Source of the DNA: Flavobacteriaceae bacterium
GTDB lineage: Bacteria; Bacteroidota; Bacteroidia; Flavobacteriales; Flavobacteriaceae
Reading direction: 5' to 3'
Length of the DNA: 64,000 nt
Assembly (NCBI GenBank): GCA_021648755.1
Contig: JAKISG010000005.1
Span: 62,001 to 126,000, forward strand
The position numbers and the translations under genes are program-made. The notes below the pieces were generated by a model. The model made no database searches, was not told where the DNA came from, and saw only the letters and a list, made by a program, of their open reading frames with translations. Shown here piece after piece: positions 53,056 through 61,764 of this stretch; within the stretch, counting starts at the first letter, position 1; every line of letters starts with the position of its first letter.

Positions 53056-55578
53056 TTGATTAAACAAGTTACAAAAATAGTATTAATTCTAATAGTTATT
53101 TTAATTACATCTTGTAATGCGGTAAAAAGAGTAAATGATGATGCCTATTTATTAGATAAAAATACTATTTATATAAATGATAAAAAAACAAAAAAACAAG
53201 AATTATATTCTTACTTAATACAAAGACCTAATCAAAAAACTTTAGGTTTACCACTAGCGTTATATGTTTATAATTGGTCAAACTATAATTTCGAAGTGAG
53301 TTTTGATGATTGGGTAAAAAAAAATCCTAAAAAAAGCACTTTTTTTGATAAGCACTTTTCTAATAAACAAACAAAATCGATTTATAATTTTAATAAAAAT
53401 TTTAATAATTGGCTTAAAAAAAATGGGGAAGCACCAATTATTATTAACACTAAAAAAACAAAAAAGTCTTTAAAATCTTTAAAAGAATATTTTCAAAATA
53501 ATGGTTTTTTTGATGTTGAAGTTTATTATACTGAAAACAAAAATTCTAAAAAAAGAGCAACTATAGATTATATAATTAAAACAAATAAGTCCTATTTTTT
53601 AGACACAATAGCGGTTGATATAAGTTCAAAAGTAATTGACTTTTTATATAAAAAGAATCAATCAAAATCGTTTTTAAAAAAAGGTGATCCATATGATTTA
53701 ACTAATTTTAAGTTAGAGCAAAAAAGATTAACCAATCTCTTTAGAAATTCTGGTATTTATAAATTTAATAAAAGTTATATACGGTTTGATGCTGACTCGT
53801 CTAAATTAGATAATAAGGTTGATATTAAATTAAAAATATCTGATGAAATCATCAACATTGGTGATAGTCTTTTTCATAAACCTTTTAAAATTCAAAAAGT
53901 AAAAAATATTAATATTTATACGGATTATTCTTTCAATACTAAAGATGAGCCATATTTAGACTCCATTTATTATAAAGGTTATACTTTTTGGACTCATAAA
54001 AAAATAAAATTTAATCCTAAATATTTTATAAATGCAATAGGTATCTCGCCAAATAAAATTTATAAAAATGAAGAACTAAAGTTAACTAGAAATTATCTAA
54101 ATGATTTAAAAATATTTAGATCACCAATAGCTATAGATTATTCTGAAAATAAAGACGGGTCTTTAACAACAGACATATACCTTACGCCATTAAAAAAATA
54201 TGGAATTGATACCAATATTGAAGTGACACACAGTAATATTAAACCTTTTGGAGTATTGGGTAAGTTTGCTTTTATTGATAGAAATATTTTTAAAGGTTCC
54301 GAAATTTTTGAACTCTCTTTTCAGGCCTCTTTTTTAAACCTTGCCGAAGATGCAGCAAATCCAGATTTTAACTTTTTTGGTTTTACTGCTTGGGAAATTG
54401 GAGCAACTACCTCATTAAAAATACCTAGAATATTTTTTCCGATTAACACTAGTAAGTTAATTCCAAAATCTATGCGGCCTAAAACGGATATTAGTATTAG
54501 TACTAGTTTTCAAAAAAATATTGGTTTAGATAGACAAAATATAACAGGAAATATTAGTTACTTTTGGAAAAAATCAAGTAAATTTAAACATCGATTTGAC
54601 TTAATTAATATTCAGTATATTAATAATTTAAATCCTGAAAGTTATTTTGATATTTTTAATTCAGAGTTAAACAAGTTAAAAACTGTTGCCCAAACTATTA
54701 TTGACCCAATTAATATGGATGTTGATGGTGATATTAATAATGCTTTGGGTTATATTGACTTTGTATTAAATCCGTTAAATAGATTTGAAACCACAAATAG
54801 CACTGAATTTCTAAGCACACAAAAAGTAAAAGAAAGAAGAAGTATAATTACAGAAGACATATTAGTACCAACAATATCTTACACATTTACTTATGACAAC
54901 AAAAAAAGTTTAAATGACAATCGTTTTTCATTCTTTAGAGCAAAATTAATTTCTGCGGGGTCATTAATAAACTCATTAATTAAAAAAAATGAAGATGGTA
55001 GAAGTGAACTTTTTGATTTACCAATTGCACAATATATTAAATCAGAATTTGAATATAAAAAATATTGGGATTTAGGCAGAAGTAATCATTTAATTTTTAG
55101 ATCTTTTGTTGGCGCAGCATTTCCGTTTGGTAATTCTACTGAAATCCCTTTTAGTAGATCTTATAGGGCTGGTGGCTCAAATGATATTAGAGCTTGGCAA
55201 ACTTTTGATTTGGGACCAGGAACTTCTTTAAGTAATTTAGAATTTAATATTGGTAATTTAAAAATGGTCTCTAATTTTGAATATCGGTTTAAATTTATCA
55301 ACAATTTTTACGCTGCTATTTTCATTGATGCTGGTAATATTTGGGATTTAACTAACTCAGAATTAACAAATAGTGATGCAAAATTTAAAGGGGTTAGCTC
55401 TCTTCAAGATATTGCTATTGGTTCGGGTTTTGGTATACGGTATGATTTTAGTTTTTTAATTTTTAGAATAGATCTTGGTTTTAAAACTTACGAACCCTAT
55501 TTAGATAACAATAAATGGTTTAGAAATTATAACTTTAAAAATGAAGTCTTTAATTTTGGTATTAACTATCCGTTTTAA
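53056..55578 (+). CDS. TamL-like lipidated BamA/TamA family outer-membrane protein
   Basis: 840 residues. It begins with TTG 53056 and a signal peptide with lipobox I-T-S-C, Cys20, unusual for the BamA superfamily but known for TamL of Bacteroidota. POTRA-like repeats span about 30-360 and the C-terminal 16-strand barrel about 400-840, with the family motif R-A-G-G-S-N-D-I-R-A-W near 715 and a final N-F-G-I-N-Y-P-F. TamL with TamB is thought to move lipids or assemble outer-membrane proteins. In relatives tamB usually lies directly downstream; here a small lipoprotein gene is found instead. Confidence 0.9.
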   Translation: MIKQVTKIVLILIVILITSCNAVKRVNDDAYLLDKNTIYINDKKTKKQELYSYLIQRPNQKTLGLPLALYVYNWSNYNFEVSFDDWVKKNPKKSTFFDKHFSNKQTKSIYNFNKNFNNWLKKNGEAPIIINTKKTKKSLKSLKEYFQNNGFFDVEVYYTENKNSKKRATIDYIIKTNKSYFLDTIAVDISSKVIDFLYKKNQSKSFLKKGDPYDLTNFKLEQKRLTNLFRNSGIYKFNKSYIRFDADSSKLDNKVDIKLKISDEIINIGDSLFHKPFKIQKVKNINIYTDYSFNTKDEPYLDSIYYKGYTFWTHKKIKFNPKYFINAIGISPNKIYKNEELKLTRNYLNDLKIFRSPIAIDYSENKDGSLTTDIYLTPLKKYGIDTNIEVTHSNIKPFGVLGKFAFIDRNIFKGSEIFELSFQASFLNLAEDAANPDFNFFGFTAWEIGATTSLKIPRIFFPINTSKLIPKSMRPKTDISISTSFQKNIGLDRQNITGNISYFWKKSSKFKHRFDLINIQYINNLNPESYFDIFNSELNKLKTVAQTIIDPINMDVDGDINNALGYIDFVLNPLNRFETTNSTEFLSTQKVKERRSIITEDILVPTISYTFTYDNKKSLNDNRFSFFRAKLISAGSLINSLIKKNEDGRSELFDLPIAQYIKSEFEYKKYWDLGRSNHLIFRSFVGAAFPFGNSTEIPFSRSYRAGGSNDIRAWQTFDLGPGTSLSNLEFNIGNLKMVSNFEYRFKFINNFYAAIFIDAGNIWDLTNSELTNSDAKFKGVSSLQDIAIGSGFGIRYDFSFLIFRIDLGFKTYEPYLDNNKWFRNYNFKNEVFNFGINYPF

Positions 55579-55683
55579 TTACCTGAGTTCAATTTCACAA
55601 AAATTTTATAAAAATAAAAAAAATAAAGAAAATGTTCTATCTTTCGTGTTTTATATAAAGTAATTTACTATTCTTTTAAAAAT

Positions 55684-55736
55684 AGGAGGTAACAATTACA
55701 CAATACATTTTATATAAAAGTATATTAAAAAAATAA
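55684..55736 (+). promoter_or_regulatory. Strong Shine-Dalgarno site and 13-codon mini-ORF before the lipoprotein gene
   Basis: AGGAGG (55684-55689) is rare in this genome. Five bases after it lies ATT (55695-55697), which opens 13 codons ending in TAA 55734-55736. That TAA overlaps the ATG of the lipoprotein gene (TAATG). This could be a coupled leader peptide with a non-standard AUU start, or chance. Confidence 0.35.
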
Positions 55737-56356
55737 TGAAATACTTTAAAACAAAAACAATGAAACATTTAAATTTTTTTTTATTCTTATTAATTGGCTT
55801 CGTATTAATCATAAGTTGTGATAATGACAGTGACCCGACCAATAATGTTTGTGAAGACACTTATGTATCAACTCTTATTTCTGATGCCTTTTCTACAACA
55901 AATGGATATGATGATTTAGCAGAATGGATGGACTTAGAAACACACGAATATGAAATTCAAATCAATGCTGATGGTGAAATCTGTAGTATTGGTTATCAAA
56001 ACCCAAGTACATATACAGGAGATTATACTATGGAAGTGATTAACAATACAAATGCTACTGCTACAAATTATTCAGGAGTTCATACATTTTTACAAACAGG
56101 TTTAGATTACCAAACAATTACTCCAGTAATTGTAGCAAATGGTGATTTTATTACTATTAAACGAACTATTTTACCTGGATACACAAGTTTAGATCAAACC
56201 TTTGGTCGTGTATTAAGAAAATCTGACTTTACAAACCCTCCATACCCTATAACTGAAGGGAATGTAGTTTTTGAGGGCTCTGTATTTTATGGCGCTGGAG
56301 GTCCTGTACCAAACATTGCACAGCCTTATATTGCTATTGGGTTTAAGGTAAATTAA
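55736..56356 (+). CDS. Hypothetical lipoprotein
   Basis: 206 residues from ATG 55736; an alternative ATG at 55760 gives a tidier signal peptide. Lipobox I-I-S-C places the lipid Cys at residue 28 (20 from the second start), followed by D-N-D-S-D-P-T-N-N, an acidic spacer. The rest is beta-rich with many Thr, Asn and Tyr (Y-E-I-Q-I-N-A-D-G-E-I-C-S-I-G-Y near 75), like a small secreted immunoglobulin-like or lipocalin-like domain. I do not recognise a family. It stands alone, followed by a terminator, in the place where tamB is often found. Confidence 0.72.
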   Translation: MKYFKTKTMKHLNFFLFLLIGFVLIISCDNDSDPTNNVCEDTYVSTLISDAFSTTNGYDDLAEWMDLETHEYEIQINADGEICSIGYQNPSTYTGDYTMEVINNTNATATNYSGVHTFLQTGLDYQTITPVIVANGDFITIKRTILPGYTSLDQTFGRVLRKSDFTNPPYPITEGNVVFEGSVFYGAGGPVPNIAQPYIAIGFKVN

Positions 56357-56367
56357 TTTTTTTATAT

Positions 56368-56405
56368 AATGACATTGATTTTAACTAATCAATGTTATTT
56401 TTTTT
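56368..56405 (+). terminator. Rho-independent terminator of the lipoprotein gene
   Basis: AATGACATTGATT (56368-56380) and AATCAATGTTATT (56387-56399) form a 13-base stem with one wobble pair and a 6-base loop, followed by a T run on the + strand. Confidence 0.82.
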
Positions 56406-56489
56406 AAATACTTTTTGTTACCAGTATACTTGGGTTTAAATATTAAAAAGTTTAATGCGTCGCTCCTGCTCTTTATTCAAATTATTTAA

Positions 56490-56497
56490 TACTTTTG
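56490..56497 (+). promoter_or_regulatory. Promoter -7 box TACTTTTG of ftsE
   Basis: Perfect consensus 19 bases before ATG 56517. Confidence 0.6.
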
Positions 56498-56516
56498 CTA
56501 AAACCAATTTTATAAA

Positions 56517-57200
56517 ATGGAAGACAATATTTTACAGTTAAGTGATGCTGATATTTATCAAAGAGAATTACAAGTATTAACAAAGGTGAATTTAAAACTT
56601 GCAAAAGGTGAATTTGTTTATTTAATTGGAAAAACAGGTTCTGGCAAGAGTAGTTTAATGAAAACTTTATATGGTGATTTACCTTTAGAAAGTGGTTTAG
56701 GAACTGTAGTTGGTTTCAATTTAAATACTTTAAAAGATAAGGAAATTCCGTTTTTAAGACGTAAAATAGGTATTGTATTTCAAGACTTTAAGTTATTAAA
56801 TGATCGAAATATTTTTGAAAATTTACGATTTGTCTTAAGAGCAACTGGTTGGAAAGATAAAGAAAATATTAAGGCAAAAATAAACGAGGTTTTAAGTAGT
56901 GTTGGTATTTTAGAGAGTATTCATAAAATGCCGTATCAAATATCTGGTGGTGAACAGCAACGGGTTGCTATTGCTCGAGCGTTATTAAATAATCCTGATT
57001 TGATTTTGGCTGATGAGCCTACTGGTAATTTAGACCCAAAAACTTCTATGGAAATTATGGATGTATTACACGAAATTCATCAAAGTGGTAAAAGTATTTT
57101 TATGGCAACACATGACTATGCATTGATTTTAAAATACCCTCATAAAACTTTAAAATGTGAGGGAAGTCAGGTTTTTGAAGTTGTACAGAAGACTGCTTAA
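56517..57200 (+). CDS. ftsE: Cell-division ABC transporter ATPase FtsE
   Basis: 227 residues. Walker A G38-K-T-G-S-G-K-S, Q loop F-Q-D-F-K-L-L, signature S-G-G-E-Q-Q-R-V-A-I-A-R, Walker B L-I-L-A-D-E-P-T-G-N-L-D and the switch His in A-T-H-D-Y. The Q-D-F-K-L-L-x-D-R segment marks FtsE. With FtsX it controls septal peptidoglycan hydrolysis. ftsX is not adjacent, as is common in Bacteroidota. Other LolD/MacB-type ATPases look similar, so the assignment is good but not absolute. Confidence 0.88.
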   Translation: MEDNILQLSDADIYQRELQVLTKVNLKLAKGEFVYLIGKTGSGKSSLMKTLYGDLPLESGLGTVVGFNLNTLKDKEIPFLRRKIGIVFQDFKLLNDRNIFENLRFVLRATGWKDKENIKAKINEVLSSVGILESIHKMPYQISGGEQQRVAIARALLNNPDLILADEPTGNLDPKTSMEIMDVLHEIHQSGKSIFMATHDYALILKYPHKTLKCEGSQVFEVVQKTA

Positions 57201-57227
57201 AAATAAATTAGTGAAATAACTAGATTT

Positions 57228-58343
57228 TTAATAAATAGAAATAATTTTTTTAGCATTTTTTAAAGCATTAAAATCTACTAAAATTTTTTTTCTATTTTCT
57301 ATTTCGTGTGTTGTATATTTTTTTGAAAAACAATACGCTATTTTTTCTCTAAATTCTTTTTTAGTATTAGCAATTTCACAAAGTGGTTCTAAACCTGTAT
57401 CTTCAATCATTTCATTATTTACGATACAAAAACGGCTTGCAAATAGTGCATGAATTAGTTTTAATTTAATACCTGTTTTTTGAAATGTTGGCAATACGTT
57501 TATATGTGCTTTTTTAAATAGATTCGTTAATTGCTCTTCACTTTCTGGACACAAGAATTCAAACGTTACATTTTTATAAGTATCTATTTTACTATTTATG
57601 CAGTCGTTTTTATAACTACTTGCAATAACTAAATTATAGTTTAACTCTTTGAATACTTTTATTAAATATAATACTGCTTTTTCATTATCAGAGACTCTTA
57701 AATCACCATGATATAATGCGTAATCACCCTTTTCAGAAAGGTTTATTACATTTTTGTTTTTATGAAAAACGGGAATGTATGTTGCTTTTTCGCCATACTT
57801 TTTTTGAAAATAATTTTGCTCAAAAGGTGAAATAGTTAATATTTTATCTACTTTTTTTAAAATACTTTCGTAGTATTTTAATTTTCTTGCTTCGGTTTTA
57901 AAAAATCGTTTTTTAAAAAATCTATTTTCACTCTTTGCCAAACCATCATAATATTTATGTTCAATATTATGTGTTCTAACCATAATGTATTTATTTTTAA
58001 ACCCGTTTTTAATTATCGGAAAAGTGGTATGTAAGCCTTCAAATAAAATAGGGTCATCGCCTTTTTTTAAATTTTGAATTAATGCTTCACTATTTCTTGT
58101 TTTAACAATAAAAGGTTTTCTAGAGATTAAATTTTTAAGCGACTTTGTTCTTTGGTAATACGTTATTTTATAGCAAAATTCTTCGAGTTCAACTGCTTTT
58201 CCACGACCATATTCGTAGGTATGTAAATGAATTTTAACACCTAATTTATGTAATGCTTTTATTTTATAAAAGACATCTATAACACCACCATAATTGGCAG
58301 GAAAGGGAACGTCAAAGGAAACTATATGTAATTTTTTTATCAA
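57228..58343 (-). CDS. Glycosyltransferase, GT4-like
   Basis: 371 residues. The N-terminal Rossmann part has I-V-S-F-D-V-P-F-P-A-N-Y-G-G near the start, a typical acceptor-binding loop; the C-terminal part has Y-H-G-D-L near 215 and a region ending L-I-H-A-L-F-A-S-R, where the GT-B fold binds the sugar nucleotide. The E-x7-E pattern is degenerate. The start is TTG 58343, directly preceded by in-frame TAA, with no ATG alternative. Likely cytosolic, adding sugars to an envelope polymer or lipid. Acceptor unknown. Confidence 0.85.
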   Translation of the reverse strand: MIKKLHIVSFDVPFPANYGGVIDVFYKIKALHKLGVKIHLHTYEYGRGKAVELEEFCYKITYYQRTKSLKNLISRKPFIVKTRNSEALIQNLKKGDDPILFEGLHTTFPIIKNGFKNKYIMVRTHNIEHKYYDGLAKSENRFFKKRFFKTEARKLKYYESILKKVDKILTISPFEQNYFQKKYGEKATYIPVFHKNKNVINLSEKGDYALYHGDLRVSDNEKAVLYLIKVFKELNYNLVIASSYKNDCINSKIDTYKNVTFEFLCPESEEQLTNLFKKAHINVLPTFQKTGIKLKLIHALFASRFCIVNNEMIEDTGLEPLCEIANTKKEFREKIAYCFSKKYTTHEIENRKKILVDFNALKNAKKIISIY

Positions 58344-58394
58344 TTATTTTATTTAATTAACACTATTATAACTAGTAAAGGTGTAAAATAGTAT

Positions 58395-58426
58395 AAAAAG
58401 GCTAAACTCTTTTTTTTAGCCTTTTT
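58395..58426 (-). terminator. Terminator of the tdk-alr-mscL operon
   Basis: AAAAAGGCTAAA (58395-58406) and TTTAGCCTTTTT (58415-58426) give a perfect 12-base stem with T runs on both sides, downstream of mscL. Confidence 0.85.
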
Positions 58427-58478
58427 ATTAAAAAATTACAAATTTTTAGTAATATATTTTTATTTTATAATAGTTAAA

Positions 58479-58880
58479 TTATTTTTTTAATAAATCTCTA
58501 ATTTCAGTTAATAAATCTTCTTGAGACGGTGCTGCTGGTGCAGCCTCTTCTTCTTTCTTTTTCATTTTATTATATGATTTTATCATTACAAACATTACAA
58601 AACCTACAATAATTAAACTAATTATTTCGTTTATCCAAGACCCCCACATAATTGCATTTTCGGGACTTGTTACTTTACCTACTGCATCAACAACAGCCTC
58701 ATCTAATATAATTTTTTTATCAGAAAAATCTACACCACCAGAAAAATGACCGACAAAAGGCATAACAATAAGGTTTACAAAACCGTTTACTACTTTACCT
58801 ATAGCCCCAGCCATAATAACTGCAACTGCAAACTCAATAACGTTCCCGCCAGTAATAAATTCTTTAAATTCTTTTAACAT
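58479..58880 (-). CDS. mscL: Large-conductance mechanosensitive channel
   Basis: 133 residues. N-terminal helix, TM1 (about 14-42) with F-A-V-A-V-I-M-A-G-A-I-G-K-V-V the pore-lining segment, a periplasmic loop with D-x-S-D-K-K-I-I, TM2 (about 83-103), and a C-terminal helix. It opens under membrane tension to release solutes upon osmotic downshock. Last gene of the operon after alr (30-base gap). In many flavobacteria asd follows; here a glycosyltransferase does. Confidence 0.95.
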   Translation of the reverse strand: MLKEFKEFITGGNVIEFAVAVIMAGAIGKVVNGFVNLIVMPFVGHFSGGVDFSDKKIILDEAVVDAVGKVTSPENAIMWGSWINEIISLIIVGFVMFVMIKSYNKMKKKEEEAAPAAPSQEDLLTEIRDLLKK

Positions 58881-58910
58881 GATAATTTATTTTTAATTAA
58901 TTAATAATCT

Positions 58911-60026
58911 TCAAATATACTTATTTTTTTTAAGTACTCTATTTACGCGTTGCGAAATCATTGTTAACAATTCATAAGGTATAGTATTCATTGTTTTAGA
59001 CATTTCAATTATTTTTTTTTGTGAATCAAATACTACTACAATATCTCCTTCTTGGCAATTTATAGTAGTAACATCAACCATTAATATATCCATACATACA
59101 TTACCTATAATATATGCTTTTTGATTATGGATTGTTACATAACTTTTTTTATTACCCAATTGCCTACTAACCCCATCAGCATGACCAATTGGTATAGTTG
59201 CTATTTTAGTTAATTGGGTTATTTTAAATATACGATTATAACCAACTGTTTCTCCTTTTTTAAGGATATGGATTTGAGAGATTATACTTTTTAGACACAA
59301 TACATTTTGTAATTTTTTTGTAATTTTATCTTCATTTGCAAACCCATAAATACCAATACCAAGCCTTACCATATCAAATTGTGCTTCTAAATAATTTACA
59401 ATGCCCGAAGTATTTAATAAATGAAATATTGGTTTGTTTGGGTTTGTTGAGGCATCAAATTTTTTTTTAATTTCTTTAAAGGATGTTATTTGATTTTCAG
59501 TAAATACTTTTTCATTTAAATCTTCGCTTGCTGCTAAATGTGAAAAAACAGATTTTAGTGCTATTGTATTTTTGTTTTTTAATATCATAATAATTTCCGA
59601 TACATCGCTAGTTTTAAAACCTAAACGATTTAAACCTGTATTAAACTTTATGTGTATTGGATATTTTTTTAATTTTAGACTATTTGCAATATCTATAAAT
59701 TGAAGTAAGGTTTTTTTAGTATATAAATTAGGTTCTAAGTAATTTTGAATTAATATTTTAAAGTTTTGAATCTGCGGGTGTAATACTATAATTGGTAAAT
59801 TAATACCTGCTTTTCTTAAAACCACTCCTTCTTCGGTATAGGCAACTGCTAAATAATCTACTTTTTCTTTTTTTAAAATATTTGCTAAGATAATAGCATC
59901 ACTTCCATAAGCAAAGGCCTTTATTACTACTAAAATTAGGGTGTCTTTTTTTAACTTACTTTTAAAATACGTTAAATTATGCTGTATCGCGCTTTTATCG
60001 ATTTCTAATATGGTTGCATTATTCAT
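58911..60026 (-). CDS. alr: Alanine racemase
   Basis: 371 residues, stand-alone form. PLP Lys36 in V-V-I-K-A-F-A-Y-G (family V-K-A-N-A-Y-G), M-V-R-L-G-I-G-I-Y-G-F near the middle, and the second catalytic Tyr in V-G-Y-N-R in the C-terminal beta domain. It supplies D-alanine for peptidoglycan. The usual Asn after K-A is replaced by Phe, a modest change. Second gene of tdk-alr-mscL, 9 bases after tdk. Confidence 0.95.
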   Translation of the reverse strand: MNNATILEIDKSAIQHNLTYFKSKLKKDTLILVVIKAFAYGSDAIILANILKKEKVDYLAVAYTEEGVVLRKAGINLPIIVLHPQIQNFKILIQNYLEPNLYTKKTLLQFIDIANSLKLKKYPIHIKFNTGLNRLGFKTSDVSEIIMILKNKNTIALKSVFSHLAASEDLNEKVFTENQITSFKEIKKKFDASTNPNKPIFHLLNTSGIVNYLEAQFDMVRLGIGIYGFANEDKITKKLQNVLCLKSIISQIHILKKGETVGYNRIFKITQLTKIATIPIGHADGVSRQLGNKKSYVTIHNQKAYIIGNVCMDILMVDVTTINCQEGDIVVVFDSQKKIIEMSKTMNTIPYELLTMISQRVNRVLKKNKYI

Positions 60027-60035
60027 TATTCTTAA

Positions 60036-60716
60036 TTACTTTTTTACAGTGTTAGAGTTTATAACTTTAATGTCTTTTTTTATATTTTGAACTGCTTTTT
60101 TTGAACTTAATGCTTCTAAATTTTGATTATATATTTTTTGTTTATTAATTGCTTTGTAATATGCTGCTCTACTTAAAGGTTCATATTCTTGTGTTTCTCC
60201 TAAAATTACTAACTTTTCATTTGTATTTGTTCTGTGGCTAAAATGTGCTAAATTACCAGTACGTGTACAGACTGCATGTACTTTAGTAACATATTCAGCA
60301 GTTGCCATAAGTGCTGGCATTGGTCCAAAAGGATTGCCTTTAAAGTCCATATCTAAACCAGCAACAATTACTCTTATACCTCGATTGGCTAAATCATTAC
60401 AAACAGCTACAATACCGTCATCAAAAAATTGTGCTTCATCTATACCAACAACAGCGACATCATTTGCTAAAATCCGAATATTTTCGGAAGAAGGTACAGG
60501 CGTTGAACGAATTTCATTTGCATCATGAGATACTACCATTTTTTTATCGTAACGTGTATCAATAGAGGGTTTAAAAATTTCCACTTTTTGCTTAGCAAAC
60601 TGAGCACGCCTTAACCTACGAATCAATTCTTCGGTTTTACCTGAAAACATAGAACCACAAATTACTTCTATCCATCCAAATTGTTCTGTTTGATTTACTG
60701 TATTTTCAAGAAACAT
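60036..60716 (-). CDS. tdk: Thymidine kinase (TK1 type)
   Basis: 226 residues. P-loop G-S-M-F-S-G-K-T (about 21-28), D-E-A-Q-F-F near 94-99 with the catalytic Glu, and the lasso region V-C-T-R-T-G-N-L-A-H-F-S-H-R. In the TK1 family this stretch normally holds a zinc-binding C-x2-C; here the second Cys is Thr, so the zinc site is altered, a change I recall in other Bacteroidota. It phosphorylates thymidine in salvage. First gene of the operon with alr and mscL. Confidence 0.94.
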   Translation of the reverse strand: MFLENTVNQTEQFGWIEVICGSMFSGKTEELIRRLRRAQFAKQKVEIFKPSIDTRYDKKMVVSHDANEIRSTPVPSSENIRILANDVAVVGIDEAQFFDDGIVAVCNDLANRGIRVIVAGLDMDFKGNPFGPMPALMATAEYVTKVHAVCTRTGNLAHFSHRTNTNEKLVILGETQEYEPLSRAAYYKAINKQKIYNQNLEALSSKKAVQNIKKDIKVINSNTVKK

Positions 60717-60831
60717 TTTGTACTTTTATGACTTGTTAATGAACATGTACTGAATTTATCTCAGTATCCTAATAATTAGTAAACAAATCTATTAAAAAAT
60801 AATAGTAATTTTTATTTTTAAACACGAACTT

Positions 60832-61695
60832 ATGCACAAAAAATTAGAAGCAGAATTAGTAAGTCTTGCACATCAGATTCTTCAGATGAAGAATAAAGAT
60901 GATGTTGTAAAATTACGTGACAAGGCAAAGGATGCCTATGAAAAACTATCCGTTTTAGCTTTTGTAAATCATTATTTTTTAACTACTCCGAATGCAGTAG
61001 AAAATAAAGAAGAACTTATAAATAATATAGATAAGGCTAAACCTATTAAAGAAAAACCTACAAAAGAAGTTACAGTTAAAGAGCCTACTTTAAAGAAAGA
61101 AGTTGTCGTTAAAGAACCCATCTTAAAAGAAGATTCTGTTTCTAAAGCAATAGAAAAGCAAAATGAAAATATTATAAAGGCAGAAGCCGAAGAAATTGTA
61201 AATAAAATTATTACACAAAAAGTTACTAATTTTAAAGAGGTTTCTAAAAATTCTGAACAAGTATTAAAAGACCCTATTAAAGAAGGTTCTTTAGCAAATA
61301 ACGAAGAGTTTAAAGATTCTATTCCTGCAGATGTTGCTGCCGATTTATTTGAAAAAGCAAATAAACTTAGACAAACTCAAAATCTTAATAAGATTACTTC
61401 TGAGCAAAGAACAGTAAAAAAAGAACAAAATCCTGAAGTTAAAGCCTCTTTGAATGATCGCATCTTTAGTCAAAAAATACAAGTTGGTTTAAATGATCGA
61501 ATTGCTTTTGTAAAGCACCTGTTTAATTTTAGTCAAGAGGATTTTAATCATGTTTTGTCGCAATTAAATGCTTTTAATACCGAAACTGAATCAAAACATT
61601 TTATAACAAACCGAGTTAAACTAGATTATAATTGGGATGGCAAAGAAGAATATGAAGAACGCTTAATTATTTTAATTGAACGTAGATTTATGTAA
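60832..61695 (+). CDS. Conserved hypothetical protein with Lys/Glu-rich repeat linker
   Basis: 287 residues, cytosolic. An N-terminal helical domain (about 1-50) is joined to a C-terminal conserved domain (about 200-287, with L-N-D-R-I-F...V-G-L-N-D-R-I-A-F-V-K-H-L-F and Y-N-W-D-G-K-E-E-Y) by a low-complexity linker (about 65-150) that repeats V-K-E-P-x-L-K and V-T-V-K-E-P. I recall similar proteins in flavobacteria near tdk and transport genes. The twice-occurring L-N-D-R-I motif (about 205 and 220) may be a small duplication. No enzyme motif; function unknown. Confidence 0.75.
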   Translation: MHKKLEAELVSLAHQILQMKNKDDVVKLRDKAKDAYEKLSVLAFVNHYFLTTPNAVENKEELINNIDKAKPIKEKPTKEVTVKEPTLKKEVVVKEPILKEDSVSKAIEKQNENIIKAEAEEIVNKIITQKVTNFKEVSKNSEQVLKDPIKEGSLANNEEFKDSIPADVAADLFEKANKLRQTQNLNKITSEQRTVKKEQNPEVKASLNDRIFSQKIQVGLNDRIAFVKHLFNFSQEDFNHVLSQLNAFNTETESKHFITNRVKLDYNWDGKEEYEERLIILIERRFM

Positions 61696-61729
61696 CAAAA
61701 GGCTTAAAAAATATTTTTATTATTTTAAG

Positions 61730-61744
61730 GCTTAAATTTTAAGC
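61730..61744. terminator. Possible weak terminator before the permease gene
   Basis: GCTTAAA-T-TTTAAGC is a perfect 15-base palindrome in the 69-base gap between the hypothetical and permease genes. It could be a terminator or an operator. Confidence 0.35.
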
Positions 61745-61764
61745 GTTTTAACTTTATGCACTAA

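Noticed and set aside
53051..53058. TACCTTTG as the promoter of the TamL gene
   Set aside because: It overlaps the TTG start codon; the box at 53029-53036, with a -33 TTG, is better placed.
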